A stretch of DNA of 64,000 nt from Amyelois transitella. Its lineage: Eukaryota; Arthropoda; Insecta; Lepidoptera; Pyralidae. Location: positions 5,149,001 through 5,213,000 of the forward strand of contig NC_083507.1 in assembly GCF_032362555.1 (NCBI RefSeq). The letters run 5' to 3'. Every line of letters begins with the position of its first letter. Position 1 is the stretch's first letter. Shown here one piece after another: positions 23,843 to 35,378 of this stretch. The position numbers were made by a program, and so were the translations under genes. Under the pieces are notes generated by a model. The model searched no databases. It was not told the origin of the DNA and was given only the letters and a program-made list of their open reading frames with translations.

Positions 23843-26800
23843 TTATTTGGTGGGTAGAGGGTAGTCAGCCGGGAGTGCGCTCAACACCTCCTTGGAAAGT
23901 TCTTTGTACAAGGTGTCCATAGCGTTGTAGACCCGGTTTATTAACTCAGGAACGTCGTCCATCGTCAAGCCCTCAGTCGGTATTGGCTCCAGACACTGAA
24001 TTATAACATGACCTGAAATGAATTTAACACTCACTCAAATTTCACCAAAATTCTCTCTACATAGATATAATCACGTCTAAATCCCTTGCGGGGTAGACAG
24101 AGCCAACAATCTTGAAAAGACTGACAGATGTTTGGCGTAATGATAGAATTGAGATTCAAATAGTGATGGGTTGCTAGCCCATCGCCTAAAAGAGAAATCC
24201 CAAGTTAATAAGCCTATCCTTTAGTCGCCTTTTACGACATCCATGGGAACGAGATGGAGTGGTTCTATTCTTTTTTTATTGGTGTCGGGATCCACACGGT
24301 ACAAAATCCTCTCTAGTTCCTAAAAATTCTCTAGTTTTGATAATGAAGTTGCGGCAGCAGACACAAGGCACGCTTTATAATTAATGTTAGTGCTGTCTCA
24401 ATGTAAATGAGCCTGTACTTACATATGGCGAAATATTAATAATCTGTATTATTATTACACAATTTTGTATGTATATTTGTAAAATACCTTAAGATTAAGT
24501 AAATAAATCAAGCCTTTAAAAAAAACCCATAATCTTAAAAATGGTGGTTGCTACATTTTTAACGTATGACTGAAATACGTTTTCTTTCCTATATAATGGT
24601 CTAGTTTATATGATTTTATGTAAATCAATTTTCCTCATGACTGGTTTCATTGATTGGGTTTGATGCCAAGAGCGGTTACTCAAGGGGAAACATGTGATGT
24701 AATAGCTTGTGAGTCTTGAGGAATGTTACACACTATGTTTAAAACATGAAAATAAATATTAACACATAGTCGGTACCGTACTAAAGTTAGCTAGGATTAG
24801 GAATGTTTTGAGGGACAAAAAATGTAACATACATACTAAAACTGAAATTAAACTGTAGATTTAGGTCCATAGTAATTCGTAAGATAATGGAATTTCGTGT
24901 AACCCTGTCAAATTTAGATATTTCATTAGGCATAAATTTGTATTAGTTAAAGGAATGCACTGATGGGAAAAAGTGTGGCGCCTATGCAAATGACATTGTT
25001 TATTAGATTGAAAGGCGAATCCAAGACGTGACGACTTCAGGTTTAAAAAATGTTACCTTTATTGAAGATATATTTCTCTCTATTGATGAAATAGTAGGGC
25101 GAGTACACAACTGGGATGATGGGGACCTGCGCTGCCACAGCTATGTTGAATGCCCCCTTTTTGAATGGCAATAGTTTTGTCAAATTTCTATTCCTTGTCC
25201 CTTCAGGGAACAACCAGATTTTTGTCTGAAAAATAATAAATATTAAGCTCTAGAGCTTCACATGAGAACTATGACACTAAGAGAATTTTACATTTTGAGA
25301 GATGCAAATTTTTAATAATACCACAATGAGTTATAAAGAGACTTGTGGCTCATCCAAGCTAGGTTAGCCCACAGACTTCCTGTAATAACTTGACAAACCT
25401 TCTCCAGGATCGTGGTTAAGTCCCCTGGGTTTTGTCCAGGTAGGATGTGATCAAATCGGCAAACTTATCTTGGCCTTTTTATAAATTATGAATTTAATGC
25501 AAAATTTCAAGACTTATTTTTTGTTGTAAGAAAATAGAATCAATTTTGATGAATCTTTTAATTTAAAAAGCAAGCAAAATTGCAATTCCATAAATATAAT
25601 AAAAAGTAACTGACCTGATGTCTATACTGAAAGATATTGGCAAAAAATCGATATGGGGGAACTATTTAAAAAGAACAAAACCCAAAAATATGATACTTAA
25701 TTTAATTTCTATTTGTTTGTATGTTTGTACTCGCATAACTAGGTAATTGTTAGGCTTGGTCAAAATTTAAACTGGTATCCAAAAATTTTCAGCAAAGAAA
25801 GTTGTGAACTACAGCTAGTTAGTGATATAGTAGCATTCTAATATATATGTACTGCCATCTGTTATTATATTCTGTGGTACTGTAATTATCTTTTAAATAT
25901 ATATATTGACTCTTCTGTGACCTAAAATCCTGTGATATCAAAAATAAACATCCTATTTATCACTTCCCTTGTAAAACTATTCAATAAAAATATTTTTTAA
26001 AACAATTCCATGAAGAAACAGGATTTCTTGTCTTATGCAGGTATTGCAGTATTATGCAATAAAATATTATGATCATTACCTTGTTTTTGACCATCACCTC
26101 TGAGGTGATTTTAAGCTGCTTATAAGCATCTTTAGAATTGTTCCTGTCTATGAACACGACTCCAGCCAGATAAGCTGCAAGCCCAAATGGCCAAACATAG
26201 AAAACTTCTTTCCGGGCTATGGCAGCAACTTTGTCTGCCACATGCCATATGTTGAACATTCCTGAAAATTGTTATCGAAGTTGTGATGGATAGCATGTAC
26301 TAAATTTAAAATATTATGCACAATTGCCTACAAATCTAGACTTATTACCAATATTTTTAGGCACCAAATGTGCCGGTAAGTTCCGGATATTTGTATAAAA
26401 AATATTTCACATGAGTAAAAAAAACTTTGATTTTGACAATTTTATTTTAATTAAATTACTATCGGAATATACTTATTGTTAAAAATCAATTAAGTATAAT
26501 TGACTGTTGGCACACACCAATTGTTAAAACTGCAAATTTGTATCATCTTTAAGTTTACATGTAAGCGATGATATAAAAAAAAAAATTTTTGGTATGCTAA
26601 TGTAGGAGGCAACATAAGTATTGATTTTTAATGTTTTTGAGCTTCGCTCATAAGTATATTGAAACTCATGTGCATATTGAGTAAACAAATGTGTTTTTTA
26701 TATACTTAATCAAAGGATTCAACTTATGTAACTACACTATTCACATTCATATCTTTATCTGCTATGGGAAAGATAGAGCTACCAAAAAATATTAGGAATA

Positions 26801-27408
26801 TCTACAGAGAAAGTGACATAGTAGCATAAAAAATTATCCAGAAAATTTTCCCCAAGATAAATAAAATAATTGTACACACCTAAAATATCGATTGTTGACT
26901 GATGATTTGACACCACCACAGCTCCATGGTCTTCAGCTAGAACTTTTCCATTCCTCAAATGCCATTTTACTTCAATTACTTTAGTAACATGCTTTATTAT
27001 TTGGGATCCAAATCTTAAACAAAAAATTGTATCAGTTATTTAAAATGCCAACAATAAATACTTTTTTATGCCGTTGCATTTTAGATATGAGAAATATCAC
27101 TATGAACGATTAATTTAAGAAATTTATATATATATAATTTTAGTTTTAAATTCCTGAATCATGAGTCATATAGATATTTTGAAGGAGTCCGTACAACGGC
27201 AAAGTGTATATACTTACAGTGCATTTTTAACGTTTTTCGGATTAAAAACAAAAAACGGCATTAAAACTATGGCTGTAATTGAAGCCCAAATGTAGAAAAT
27301 AAGAAATTTCGACTTAAACTTTACGAAATTCGGCGTTTCTGAAAATAATTGTTTCACAACGTATGTCACCAATATAATTATAAATACGTAAATCATTGTA
27401 TCCCACAT
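23843..27408 (-). CDS. AGPAT: 1-acyl-sn-glycerol-3-phosphate acyltransferase, paralogue B (five exons)
   Basis: Predicted ER lysophosphatidate acyltransferase, 281 residues. Coding exons in transcript order: 27408-27218, 27013-26880, 26261-26080, 25225-25057, 24012-23843; every join is in frame with GT-AG borders. The N-terminus MWDTMIYVF leads into two hydrophobic stretches (about residues 5-18 and 36-54). Motif I is NHQSTID (H101, D106), motif II GVVFIDR (142-148), motif III FPEGTR (175-180) and motif [10 protein letters not shown] (203-210). The C-terminus ends [16 protein letters not shown], close to paralogues D and E. All catalytic residues are intact. It converges on AGPAT-A and is followed upstream by C and D in the same orientation, the classic arrangement of tandem duplicates. 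A fragment of exon 3 is duplicated 0.3 kb upstream of its start. A family Y repeat sits in the last intron. Confidence 0.93.
24064..24300 (-). repeat. Dispersed SINE-like repeat, family Y
   Basis: A reverse copy with 'tcacgtctaaatcccttgcg', 'ggttgctagcccatcgcc' and 'ccttttacgacatccatggg' in order, in the last intron of AGPAT-B. It starts about 50 bp upstream of exon 5 and covers the full family length. Confidence 0.75.
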
Positions 27409-27651
27409 TTTAGTATTTTAACGTTTTTAAAATCAATTCAAATTTGTTGAGTTATAATAGAAAAACATGGACAATTAATCGACGCGATGCAATGCAATCA
27501 GACAAAACAAACGATTGTAAACGATCGAATAGAATTGATTTAGTGTTACCCGTCGACAGTCCAGTATCGATAAATGTAACTATGGATTGTTCAAAACTAT
27601 CGATAAAATTAATAGAAATCTATTTTTGTAATACGAGAGCATTTACTCTGA

Positions 27652-27759
27652 ATAGAAAACTTCTTTCCGGGCTATGGCAGCAACTTTATCTGCCACATGC
27701 CATATGTTGAAATTTAGACAACATGTACTTACTAAATTTGTTAAAATATTATGCACAAT
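27652..27759 (-). pseudogene. Duplicated fragment of AGPAT-B exon 3 and adjoining intron
   Basis: About 60 bases (27652-27711) are nearly identical to 26197-26256, which is the 5' part of AGPAT-B exon 3; the visible difference is 'ctttatct' against 'ctttgtct'. Similarity continues more loosely into the neighbouring intron, ending with the shared 'aaatattatgcacaat' (27744-27759 against 26310-26325). The orientation is the same as the gene. The splice acceptor before the exon is lost, so it is a dead fragment. Confidence 0.8.
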
Positions 27760-27859
27760 GAGTATCGATAGTATGTGTAATGTTATAAAGCAATATTATC
27801 AATAGTGTAATAGTAATCACGGTTCGATAGAACATCATATACCTATTCACGTCTTTATA

Positions 27860-28560
27860 TATAAACTAGCGACCCGCCCCGGCTTCGCACGAATGCACAG
27901 CCGATACTAAATATATCTCTAAGTCTAACTAAGTCGCTCCCGGCAAAAGTGTCACTTCTGCCTGCAGTCCCGCAGTGCAATCTGTTGTTTTAGGATACAT
28001 AACAAAATTATTATAGAGCTTCTCTATAAATTTCACCACAACTTCAAAACCAAACGTCCAATTTTAATCATTCAAAGACCAAATATTATCAACATAAACT
28101 GTACTTATGGATGAAATTATTTATTTTGATCAGGATTAATAGCATGAGTAAAAAAACGCGTTTAAATGTAGACCAAAAAAATTCAAGATTTTTAAATAAA
28201 AATGTGGTTGTTGTGCCTCACTCGACATAGATAGGTATAGTGTGTCGCGAACTTTTTTGTAGATATTTATAAGATCTACAATTAATTAAAACATTTACGG
28301 TTATATCTTTTGTAGTTTAGGCAGCGTACGCAAAATAAGTAACTTTTTGGTTGATTTTTTTTCAGTTTGTGTCCGAAAAATCCAAATATTTTACGGAACC
28401 CTATTTTTTTCCAAAATAAAATATAGTCTATGTTACTCGTGGATAATGTAGCTTTCGAATGGTGAAAGAATTTTAAAAATCAGTCCAGTAGTTTTTGAGC
28501 CTATTCATTACAACCAAACAAACAAAGTTTTCCTCTTTATAATATTAGTGTAGATGTAAT
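27860..28560 (+). repeat. Long retroelement remnant (LINE/SINE 3' type)
   Basis: It begins 'aaactagcgacccgccccgg', followed by 'cttcgcac', and ends 'caaacaaacaaagttttcct' then 'ctttataatattagtgtaga'. These are the head and tail of the same retroelement class as at 17562-17825. At about 700 bp it is the longest remnant seen. No intact open frame is present. Confidence 0.6.
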
Positions 28561-28670
28561 TGCAGTTAGCTGTCGAAATAGACGATGGGGGTCAGTATCG
28601 ATATTTAAACTATCGTTAGTTCGGCATCACTAATAACTTTTTATCACTCACTTCGATTTTAGCATTTCAT

Positions 28671-28691
28671 CAAATGTCAATTTGACATTTG
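28671..28691. repeat. Near-perfect palindrome around TGACATTTG
   Basis: CAAATGTCAA, one central base, then TTGACATTTG; two further TGACATTTG-type copies follow by 28725. Such motifs are common in insect repeats. No function is assigned. Confidence 0.6.
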
Positions 28692-29542
28692 TTTGACGTA
28701 GTCGGGTTTGACATTTGACAATAGTGTGACAAGTCATTTTATTTTTTTCGAATATTTTTGCTTTTTTCTCGAGACAAAAGAATTAAAAAAAAAAATTAGA
28801 AAGTGGAACCAACATTATGTATGGATTAACTTTAGTTTTAGTTGTTCCCTTAATAAAATCACATAACTATGTTCTGTACTGAGACAAGAAAATTCTCAAT
28901 ATTTCCATGGAACACTAACGGTGGAAATTTAAAGAACTGTACTTACCTACTGATAAATTTGAAAATCTCTTGTTCCATTGTAAATTAACTATAGAGTATC
29001 TCATTTGTTCCATGGTACCTAAGCACTATTTACAGGTATGTGGATGTTGTAAATAATATTGTACCACGACTCGATCGATCATAGTAAAAAGGCGCATCCG
29101 GGTTCGTCTACAAAGAATAATCACGATTGAATCCGAAAAGTCTTTTAAGTAAGAAAGCCCACATATTTTAGACTTTATTCATCTATCACTGTTAACAACC
29201 TTATAAATTTCTTTAAAGTTAAATCATCTCAGTATTCTTTAAGTATAAAATAGAATAAGGACATTTTATTTCTACCATATACCAAGTAGGTATTTACGTT
29301 GATGTCTCAATACAATCGTTGATTTATCTGCTACATATTTAGCCCTGTCCATTAGGGGTTTTTGTTATTTCTAGTGAGATTAGATTAGAATAGAATATAG
29401 AATACTAGGAATGAAAAACACCAATATTAAATAAATGAATGTCCGTTTTAATTACTTTCGAAAGTTCTATAACAAACAAACAGAAAGAAAGTTTTCAATA
29501 ATAACAATAAAAATAATCGTATGTCAACAATAATACAATCTA

Positions 29543-31842
29543 CTACGAGTACAACTTTTGTGTTAATCCTAAATCAAGAGACGTATTGTTAGCTTCTGCC
29601 TCAAGAACTTCTTTAGAGAGTTCTTGATAGGTTTTGAACATTAAATTGCGGATTTTCTCAGTCAGGGCTGGTACATCTGCTGAAGTCAGACCTTCCGTTG
29701 GCACTGGTTCCAAACATTGTATTATTACACGACCTGTAAATAACATTTTTAATTATCGAAAGATTGATAGGTACGGTTCGAGGTTTCAAATTTATAGATA
29801 ATTAAAATACATGAAAGTGTTTTGTGACTAAGTACTCGTATGTATCGATTATTGAAAACCGATAATACCTAATAATTATCGGGGTATCCGCTAAAAATGC
29901 TTTAGTAAGTTAGAAGAATGGAAGAAGATACTTCCAAAATTTTCGTTAACCTATAGTAAAAACATACATAAAATGTTGTAAATCTCACCTCGTCCGAAAA
30001 TTTTCTTTTTGCTATCCAAGAAGTAGTAAGGTGAAACAACGAGTGGGATGATTGGAATTTGCGCTGTAACGGCTGTATGAAACGCCCCTTTTTTGAATGG
30101 CAAAAATTCTGATCGGTTATAATTCCTTGTCCCTTCCGGATACACCAACATTTTTACCTGAAGAAAAAATAAGAGACATATAGGACTCGTGTATACGAGG
30201 CACTTACACGTGCGTAGGCAACCCACGACGAATGCGTGATTCGAGGTTAAAAACGAATATGGAGTAACTGACAGATGAATAATAATATCTTTGATGTTGT
30301 TACCTTTCTTTCCTTTAAGTTCTTTGCTATTTCCTTTAGTTGTTCACGGGCTTTCTGAATGTTATTTCTGGGGACGAAAGGCAGACCAGCTAGAAGTCCC
30401 ATGGGTCCATAAGGAGGCACATATTTCAATTCGCTCTTACCGAGAACAATCATCTTTTTCGGAATATCCCAAAAATTGAGCGTGACTAAAATATATATTA
30501 AGAATTTACTTAACAGACTTTGTATACAAACTCTTATTACGGATATTAATAGATATCTTGTGACTCTTCCCTTTTTTATTGTATCTAGTACTTTTTATTT
30601 ATTACAATATCTAATAATATAACTTAAGCTAAAATAATATTCTTACACTCTCAATGTACTTTGTTGTAGTATTTTATAATTTGTTGTCAATCGTTGGTTC
30701 TCTTTGTATTTTACACAAAATTAAAGGATTTAATTTTAGGAAAAGTCTAAAACATCCGGCTATCCAATTTATGATGCACATCCAAAAAAGGACCAATGCT
30801 AATATAATAAGATTCTACATTGAAGATATGGTGCTGTCCGTTTTTCACTTTACTTTCAAAAAACCACATAGGTAGCTACGTAAATTGAAGAGTTTAACTT
30901 AAATAAGATGAAATTAATAAGATACTAACCGACTAGATCAAAAATAGATTGATGGTTAATAGTAGCAATAGCTGCAGAGTCGATAGCCAAATGTTCCTTA
31001 TTTCGTATGGTAACTGGAACACCCAGCATTTTGGAAATGTATTTAGCTGCTGGTGCAACTATGCTGTGAAAAAGATGTCGCCATAAATTTTGTAAATATT
31101 GGTCTGATCACCATTTAATATTTTTTAAATAGATTCCGAGCTATGAATGGCCATGAGGCATAGAGGGTCGTGATATAACTAGGGTTTGCAAAGATGAACT
31201 CGTTTCAATCAACCAATTTCATAAGGTTTTTGACAAGTTGTTAAGAAATGCACAAAAAAATTGTAGTTTTCTTTTTGAATTCAAGAGCATTCTTTTAATT
31301 TTAGATTGTGGTCATGATTCTGAGTTATTCAAGCGTGAAAAAATGTTATTCAGAAAAATTAAGCAAATAAAAGAAAAAATAAAATAAAAATCCAAACCTT
31401 TCTTATTTTTCTGTTTAAATACATGTTCTTTATAAAATATTTGACTCAAGCATCTCCTCTTCTAAAATGTGTTAATTACGATGTTTAAATAATGTTAAAT
31501 AATTCAGAATCATGGGTCCTAAACTCTAAAATTTAAAGGTTGTTAATAAATTTAAGTTATCGGCAGTAAGTATGCTTATTAATTTTTAACTGAGGTAAGT
31601 ACTTGCCTGACGTTCCCTTCGTATCCAGGCCTTAAAATAAAAATAAAAAATACTGTAAGCGATCCATACAGTATACAGAAATATTCCATAAAAAAATTGT
31701 AAAAAAAGGTCATCCTTTTATTTTTCTCATCGAAAATTGTTTTTTTGTAGATAAAATCTATAACACTTACTAATGTTATAAACAAAAGAAGCCATATTTT
31801 TGCTAATATAAAAAATAATCCCTTATATATTTTTGAAAACAT
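29543..31842 (-). CDS. AGPAT: 1-acyl-sn-glycerol-3-phosphate acyltransferase, divergent paralogue C
   Basis: Predicted 303-residue AGPAT. Exons in transcript order: 31842-31607, 31063-30930, 30485-30304, 30157-29989, 29733-29543. Exon 1 can only be joined in frame by a GC donor (AG|GCAAGT at 31606-31601); the remaining introns are GT-AG. The ATG at 31842-31840 is chosen because an in-frame GTG 12 bases upstream is unlikely to be used. The N-terminus is longer than in the other paralogues (79 residues before the first shared splice site, against 63-64), with a lysine-rich loop between two hydrophobic stretches. Motif I NHQSIFD (H116, D121) is intact. Motif II is GLPFVPR (157-163), with proline where the family has aspartate. 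Motif III is YPEGTR (190-195). Motif IV is IPIIPLVV (218-225). The last exon is longer, ending in a unique tail (TSLDLGLTQKLYS). Substrate preference may differ from B, D and E. It could alternatively be weakly active. Confidence 0.88.
31601..31606 (-). promoter_or_regulatory. Apparent GC splice donor of AGPAT-C intron 1
   Basis: The sense reads GTCAG|GCAAGT, which matches the consensus for GC-AG introns. Exon 1 must end in phase 2 to join exon 2 (AG + C gives AGC, Ser79), and no GT donor in that phase lies nearby. The GTACTT six bases on would end the exon in phase 0 and break the frame. Confidence 0.7.
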
Positions 31843-32490
31843 AGTATTTATCACAGGTTTTACAATTCACTAAGTATTTTTTCTAGAGTCGTTTTCTATG
31901 AAAGAACACAGATTATATGTTAAAAAATCGAAGACAAGTTGTTTAGTCAAAAACAAATTTTAAAATAATAGAATGATTTACATGTAACTGTCTAAAACAC
32001 ATAAAAAACTCAAATGACTTTGAAAAGACTGTTAACATGGTATTAGTATTATGTAAGCAATAAGCGATTAACAGGATTTTTTATCGTTTTTATATAAATA
32101 TAGAACAGATAAAAAAGAAATCCTAAAATGTTCCTCGTTCAAGATATATTATTGTACCTAATAATATATATAAGTATTTATATTATTGTAACGAAAGGGC
32201 GTCTTAAATGCAAAATGCGCATGGAGGTTCAAATTCTACCTTGGTCATGTTTCATTATACCAATGTCTCTTTTATCTGTTATGTAAATTAGTTTGAGTGC
32301 TAGCCGATGCTTTACAGGTTTACACCACGCGTTAGTTTCCCCTGCAAGGTTACCGAAGTCAGATGGCAGTCGCTTTTTGTAAAACTTGTTTTACTTATCC
32401 AATCCTCAGGATCGTTATCAAAGGCGTATTGTAGAGAGGTGAGGATATAACCAGAACTAACACTTATTGATGGAATGAGTTCAAATAGAG

Positions 32491-32605
32491 ACAGGTTTAG
32501 CAACCTGTGGGCTAGCGCCCATCGCATACAAGAAGAATCCCATAATAAGCCTTTTCCTTAGTCACCTTTTACGACATTCATGGGAAGATATGGATTGGCC
32601 TTCTC
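32491..32605 (-). repeat. Dispersed SINE-like repeat, family Y, 5' half
   Basis: A diverged reverse copy: 'aacctgtgggctagcgccca', 'agaagaatccca' and 'ccttttacgacattcatggg' in order. Confidence 0.6.
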
Positions 32606-33179
32606 ATGTAGTTTTTGCATTTTTATTAATACTGCACACCCTGATGAGTTATAGGTACAACGCTTGACCAGGCATGTATCTTATTTCTCTCTTTCTATAT
32701 CTTTGGTTATTAGAAATGATTAAAAGCGAGAAAATTAGATATATAATCATGGCTTAACGCTTGTGAAAAGGGGGCTAGTGTTAAAGTTAAAATCAGCTTA
32801 CTAACTCTTACGTGGTTTAACGTCACGAGCACCAACTTTCGACCGGGATCGATAGCTCTTATCATGCCTGCTGAAACTCTGAATCATTTTTTATTGAACA
32901 TTCAGATGATTTAAAGCCTTAAATGTCCTAAAATTGTACACATTCAAACAAATTAGGTAGATTTCTCTCATTACTACTCATAAGGGGGTTCGAGCCCATA
33001 ACTTCAGGGACGAGCAAACGTTAAGCCAGTTCATGGAGGCATTTTGATATAATCTGCTAAGTTCTGAAGCCAGAGTAGGACTTAGTAAGTAGGACTTTGA
33101 TTTGTTGATAAGTTAATTTACACTATGCATACCTATAAATAGGTAATATCTGCACCTAGCATAATTTTAATGCTGTTTA

Positions 33180-33365
33180 TCTATACTAACTGCCCGCTGT
33201 GTCTTCGCCCGAGGTACATATATAACTGACGACATCCGCAAATAATGTAGGTACCATTTTAACGGTGAAAGAATTTTCATGATTGCTACAGTTTTTTCTA
33301 AGATAAGCCCTTACAAACAAATAAACGAACAATCAGTTACAAACACTATAAAATATAGGTATATA
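33180..33365 (+). repeat. Retroelement remnant
   Basis: 'ctaactgcccgctgtgtctt', then 'cgcccgagg', and at the far end 'acaaacaaataaacgaac': the diverged head and tail of the LINE/SINE-type fragments seen elsewhere in this window. Confidence 0.4.
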
Positions 33366-34050
33366 GGTGAAGTTTTGGGTGGGTAGAAATGTAAATCATA
33401 TTAATGTTAGGAATAAATAAGGTATAAGAGTCAACATTGATTTCACGTTCCTAAACATGTGAAATTAGGTTATCTTTATCGTATCAAAAATAATCGAAGA
33501 TAATGAAAAAATGTTTGTTATCATTAGGTTAGTGATAAATTAACTAAAAACAGGTATAATTAATGAATGAATTCGTATATTTTTGGCTGATACATACCTA
33601 TTAAGGAAAATTTAGTTTGATTATTTAATGAATATCTAACTGATAGGTATGAATCAAAGAAAACAAATAACATATTTATTTGTAAAAAATATTGTTTTCT
33701 TTTACTACTTAATCAAGAATAAAATTCAGTGAAAAAAGAACTTTGTGAACTGTGAATTATACAAAATTAAAAAAAAGAGATTGTCAATTGAAAGATGTAT
33801 GTTTAAAAGTATCCAAGATTTTATATAATAAGAAAGTGATACTAGCATTTTTAGGTACATAAAGATCTCAACTTTCGATTTCAAACCTAAAATCGGTGCA
33901 TACAGAAAAAAAATATTTTAAAGCTATTTGCAATAATTGACTTATACTAAAAACTTATTTGGTAACATCTCAAATAATAAGTAAATCGTTTTGTGACAAA
34001 TCTTTTCTGCATGAAAGGTTGCCACATCTTTTAAGTACCTTTCCTAAATT

Positions 34051-34088
34051 GAATAGAACTATTGATAAAAATATCAATAGTTCTATTC
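34051..34088. repeat. Perfect hairpin, 17-bp arms, 4-base loop
   Basis: GAATAGAACTATTGATA, a four-A loop, then the exact complement. Weaker pairing extends outward (CCTAA on the left, TTAGG on the right). It lies about 1.3 kb downstream of the AGPAT-D stop. Confidence 0.75.
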
Positions 34089-34347
34089 CATTAGGTAAAA
34101 ACCTAAGTACTACAGCAAACCTACTTATTTACTAGCTGCATGCTACAGTGTAATATTTTTTCCTTTTTAATTGAGTCTCCAAGAGTAACCTTTTCTTAAT
34201 ATGTAATGTCAATTTGGTAGAAAGTAATACTAAATGTATGTATATTAAATCTTTTTCATCCTGGCTTTAGTCCTGGTTACACTTTCACCACTCTAGAGAG
34301 GGCCCTGGGTTAGTCTAAATATTAAAAGGATATACTTGTAAAATCCA

Positions 34348-34387
34348 GTTTAATCCTAAGTTAATTTATATTAACTTAGGATTAAAC
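34348..34387. repeat. Perfect hairpin, 17-bp arms, 6-base loop
   Basis: GTTTAATCCTAAGTTAA, loop TTTATA, then the exact complement. It is the second such hairpin within 300 bp. Confidence 0.75.
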
Positions 34388-35378
34388 CGTTAAATGTACT
34401 GTACATTGTTATTACAAATAGTTTACAAAAGAAAGCTTGTTAGAAGTCGCAATTAATTACTTCCATTTGATAACTGATAGCTATATTGAGCTTCATAGAG
34501 ATCTCGTTTCACTATAAGTTTGTTCTAATTGATATTTACAGTTTTGTTCTAAGATATATCGAAATAGGTATTGTTCTATTCAATTTGCATACTTGAAGTG
34601 ACGCTTATATTCTTTACAGCAAGTTTCGGTAAAAACATAGGTACTTGTGGAAACAATTCTTATACTTAATTTAGATAAGCAAGTTATTTACTTCATTAAC
34701 ACTTTAAAAACACATAAAATGTCTTAAAAAATCCATTGTACCTATACCTAGGTAACTAATGCCGTGCATCTCTGGAAGGTAAGTTGTTTTACGCTAAATA
34801 ACTTAATTTACTTTCGCTAATTAGTGATTAAGTGTTGACTTGTCATTTGGAAGATAGAGCAAAAGGGATTTTAATAATCAATGAGCAAATTTAAATTAAG
34901 TGGAAGGCAAATGTCTATTGAAGATTCAATATGAATAATTTATGTTTCACACGAGAATGTTGTTACGTTAACGTCACTTGTGCCTAATCTTTGTACTCAT
35001 GATGAAAAAAGGAAATAGTAATATAAATAGGAGTTGATGTTTGTCATTTTCTGTTGAAAATACATTTCAATGCGAATTGCGCAAGCATATAAGTAGCATG
35101 TAAGATTTGAATTGCAATCGAAGAAGGTGAAAATACTTATATATAACACAATATAATTTGTTTAAATATAATATAAATTGCCTTCCATCACAGTGTATTT
35201 TCGCCCGTTTTAATTTTAAGTACGTTACTTGAATAAGATTTCATAGTCAGGTCCTGCCGTCCTAACAGCAAAGAATTATTTTGTACCTAGACTTACCTAC
35301 AACATTCTTTTTCGAATGTAATAAAATTTGTAAATGTCTCATTCAATTTCAATATACACCTGTCACACTATCCTAACT

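Larger units (their letters stand above)
27409..29542. other. Region between AGPAT-C 3' end and AGPAT-B 5' end
   Basis: It holds the AGPAT-B promoter (next to 27408), a duplicated exon-3 fragment (27652-27759), a long retroelement remnant (27860-28560) and an almost palindromic TGACATTTG motif (28671-28691). No independent gene is seen. The open frame at 27444-27710 on the plus strand runs antisense through the exon fragment. Confidence 0.5.
31843..35378. other. Region between AGPAT-D 3' end and AGPAT-C 5' end
   Basis: AT-rich intergenic sequence with a family Y copy (32491-32605), a retroelement remnant (33180-33365) and two perfect hairpins (34051-34088, 34348-34387). No gene is seen. The open frame at 32312-32527 on the minus strand is partly inside the family Y copy. 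Confidence 0.5.

Noticed and set aside
27444..27710. 88-codon open frame on the plus strand
   Set aside because: Its 3' end is antisense to the duplicated AGPAT-B exon fragment and the rest is AT-rich; no splice or domain support.
31843..31854. GTG start four codons upstream of the AGPAT-C ATG
   Set aside because: Non-ATG initiation is rare in animals and a proper ATG follows in frame at 31842.
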